A stretch of 7,926 bases of DNA from an uncultured Parabacteroides sp. (GTDB taxonomy: Bacteria; Bacteroidota; Bacteroidia; Bacteroidales; Tannerellaceae). Location of the stretch: assembly GCA_900552415.1 (NCBI GenBank), contig USAD01000126.1, positions 1 to 7,926 of the forward strand, written 5' to 3'. Positions 7,527 through 7,926 of this stretch are shown piece by piece; positions within the stretch are counted from its first letter, which is position 1; each line of letters opens with the position of its first letter. The notes under the pieces were generated by a model that worked only from the letters and a program-made list of their open reading frames with translations, did not search any database and was not told the DNA's origin. Both the position numbers and the translations under genes were made by a program.

Positions 7527-7536
7527 TCGGGATTCT
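7507..7536 (+). other. Hairpin spanning the susD stop codon
   Basis: AGAATCCCG (7507-7515) pairs perfectly with CGGGATTCT (7528-7536). In plus-strand RNA the stem extends inward by four more pairs, two of them G-U, to a 4-nt loop TCAA (7520-7523). The TGA stop (7524-7526) lies at the 3' edge of the loop and in the stem. An A-rich stretch, not a T run, follows, so it is not a standard intrinsic terminator. It may protect the mRNA 3' end or act with a terminator further on. The left arm also encodes the conserved QNPGY ending of SusD, so part of the symmetry is constrained by protein coding. Confidence 0.4.
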
Positions 7537-7554
7537 AAAAATGGGTTAAGGATA

Positions 7555-7584
7555 GTTGATGGTGGGAATATTATTGTATTTTCG
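7555..7584 (+). promoter_or_regulatory. Promoter-like motif downstream of susD
   Basis: TATTTTCG (7577-7584) differs from the Bacteroidota -7 consensus TAnnTTTG at one base. GTTG (7555-7558) lies 18 nt upstream, near the expected -33 position. Transcription would start near 7590, outside susD, and run rightward into the AT-rich stretch and the GC-rich element. The region is AT-rich, so chance matches are likely. Confidence 0.28.
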
Positions 7585-7615
7585 CGCAGATTATAAGTAT
7601 AATGTTTTAACAAAA

Positions 7616-7651
7616 ATGAAAAAGAGAAACCTTTTTCAAATATATGAATAA
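7616..7651 (+). CDS. Possible 11-codon leader ORF or degraded gene start
   Basis: The ORF encodes MKKRNLFQIYE followed by TAA. It starts about 25 nt downstream of the transcription start predicted from the 7555-7584 motif, a normal leader length in this phylum, and MKKRNLF resembles the first residues of an exported protein. It is too short to judge by coding statistics. It also overlaps a small hairpin, TGAAAAAG (7617-7624) with CTTTTTCA (7631-7638). It could be a leader peptide, the remnant of a lost gene, or chance. Confidence 0.12.
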   Translation: MKKRNLFQIYE

Positions 7652-7708
7652 AAAATTACAATGCCGGGTTGCTTTTTATTGTCCAATGCAGTATAATATA
7701 TTAGAGAG

Positions 7709-7745
7709 AAAAAAGGGGAAGCAGCACTTATCTGCTGTCGCCTTC
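7709..7745 (-). terminator. Terminator-like hairpin with T6 run on the minus strand
   Basis: Read on the minus strand, GAAG (7745-7742) and CAGCA (7737-7733) pair with TGCTG (7726-7722) and CTTC (7721-7718). There is a 4-nt bulge on one side only (7741-7738) and a 6-nt loop. CCC and then TTTTTT (7714-7709) follow. The stem plus T run fits an intrinsic terminator for a transcript entering from the right edge. The bulge and the three C residues before the T run weaken the case. It directly abuts the closing stem of the structured element, which suggests that element is transcribed on the minus strand. Confidence 0.38.
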
Positions 7746-7908
7746 GGGGACAATGAGGGAATTTGCACGGCTTGGAGAGCCGGGGGGGATATGTGATTTT
7801 TCTGCATGGCGGCTGTTTTGTCAGCAAAGCATCCGCGGCAGGCGGGATTCCGTCGGGGTTTCCCGTTCCGGCGCTCTCGTGCAGACAACTCCTCGAATTT
7901 TGTCCCCG
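7745..7908 (-). ncRNA. Candidate structured RNA of unknown family
   Basis: The ends pair over nine bases: CGGGGACAA (7745-7753) with TTGTCCCCG (7900-7908). Inward, GAGG (7755-7758) pairs with CCTC (7891-7894), TGCACG (7764-7769) with CGTGCA (7878-7883), and AGAGC (7776-7780) with GCTCT (7873-7877, directly abutting). The interior can form a stem-loop from CTGC/GCAG (7802-7805/7838-7841), GCG/CGC (7809-7811/7834-7836) and GCTG/CAGC (7812-7815/7822-7825). It can also form CCG-t-CGGG / CCCG-ttc-CGG at 7850-7871. Stems in nested order separated by internal loops suggest a rod-shaped RNA of about 165 nt. The strand is inferred only from the adjacent minus-strand terminator-like hairpin. I see no RNase P, tmRNA or SRP core motif. 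A 6S-like RNA, a riboswitch-type leader or an intergenic repeat are all possible. Confidence 0.3.
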
Positions 7909-7926
7909 TAAAATTGAGAAGTGCTC

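Larger units (their letters stand above)
7527..7926. other. Right flank without a recognisable protein gene
   Basis: This 400-bp stretch has two compositional halves. Positions 7537-7710 are strongly AT-rich and hold a promoter-like motif, a tiny ORF and short A/T hairpins. Positions 7711-7926 are GC-rich, with runs such as seven G (7782-7788), and are highly self-complementary. ORFs of 50-70 codons exist on both strands in the GC-rich half (minus 7676-7888, minus 7636-7827, plus 7753-7911). None resembles a family I recognise, and none has a credible start signal. I regard the GC-rich half as a structured RNA or intergenic repeat. Confidence 0.5.

Noticed and set aside
7669..7697. TTGCTT-N17-TATAAT, an E. 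coli-type sigma-70 promoter match on the plus strand
   Set aside because: The Bacteroidota primary sigma factor does not favour this consensus, and TATAAT is common by chance in this AT-rich stretch.
7715..7730. GGGGAAGCAGCAC resembling the GGAAGCAGC part of bacterial SRP RNA
   Set aside because: The required left partner (UCAGG-type strand and tetraloop arrangement) is absent, since the upstream sequence is AT- and A-rich. No SRP core can be drawn.
7676..7888. A 70-codon minus-strand frame in the right flank, and an overlapping 63-codon frame at 7636-7827
   Set aside because: The composition is non-protein-like (Arg, Pro, Cys and Lys rich), both frames overlap a self-complementary element and a terminator-like hairpin, and neither has a credible start signal.
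7753..7911. A 52-codon plus-strand ORF beginning MREFARLGEP
   Set aside because: No family is recognised, frames on the other strand are equally open, and the sequence is better explained by RNA-like structure.
1..7926. CRISPR array, tRNA, rRNA, insertion sequence or attachment site
   Set aside because: I saw no regularly spaced direct repeats, no cloverleaf with a T-loop GTTCRA-type motif, no rRNA core sequence and no transposase or target-site duplication.

Overview
The window looks like part of a polysaccharide utilization locus (PUL) from a gut-type member of the Bacteroidota, order Bacteroidales. Parabacteroides or a close relative is my guess, but the genus is not proven. The support is a SusC-like TonB-dependent outer-membrane transporter followed directly by a SusD-like lipoprotein (a pair essentially diagnostic of Bacteroidota), an exported Bacteroidota-style GH78 alpha-L-rhamnosidase, and promoter-like motifs of the TAnnTTTG type rather than classical sigma-70 boxes.

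Layout. Positions 1-295 hold no convincing gene but contain two clear inverted repeats (34-70 and 207-248). In both, the single imperfect position becomes a G-U pair only in minus-strand RNA, which fits their lying downstream of the minus-strand rhamnosidase gene. Positions 296-2923 (minus) encode the 875-residue alpha-L-rhamnosidase. Positions 2924-3127 are a 204-bp divergent control region. Positions 3128-5872 (plus) encode a compact 914-residue SusC-like transporter, and 5892-7526 (plus) encode its 544-residue SusD-like partner, 19 bp downstream and preceded by an unusually perfect Shine-Dalgarno sequence. A strong hairpin spans the susD stop codon. Positions 7537-7710 are AT-rich and contain a promoter-like motif followed by an 11-codon ORF. 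Positions 7709-7920 are abruptly GC-rich, have long-range self-complementarity, and end on the minus strand in a terminator-like hairpin plus T run. I read this last part as an unidentified structured RNA or repeat element, not a protein gene.

How the genes work together (family knowledge plus inference). The SusD lipoprotein caps the SusC barrel at the cell surface and captures a rhamnose-containing oligosaccharide or glycoside, SusC imports it using TonB energy, and the secreted rhamnosidase removes terminal alpha-L-rhamnose. No regulator (SusR-like, hybrid two-component, or ECF sigma/anti-sigma) and no second glycosidase is present, so the locus probably extends beyond the window or is controlled in trans. 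The exact substrate cannot be read from the sequence.

The protein-coding part is a recognisable system. The least explained material is the structured GC-rich element at the right edge, the paired inverted repeats at the left edge, and the absence of the usual N-terminal extension from SusC.
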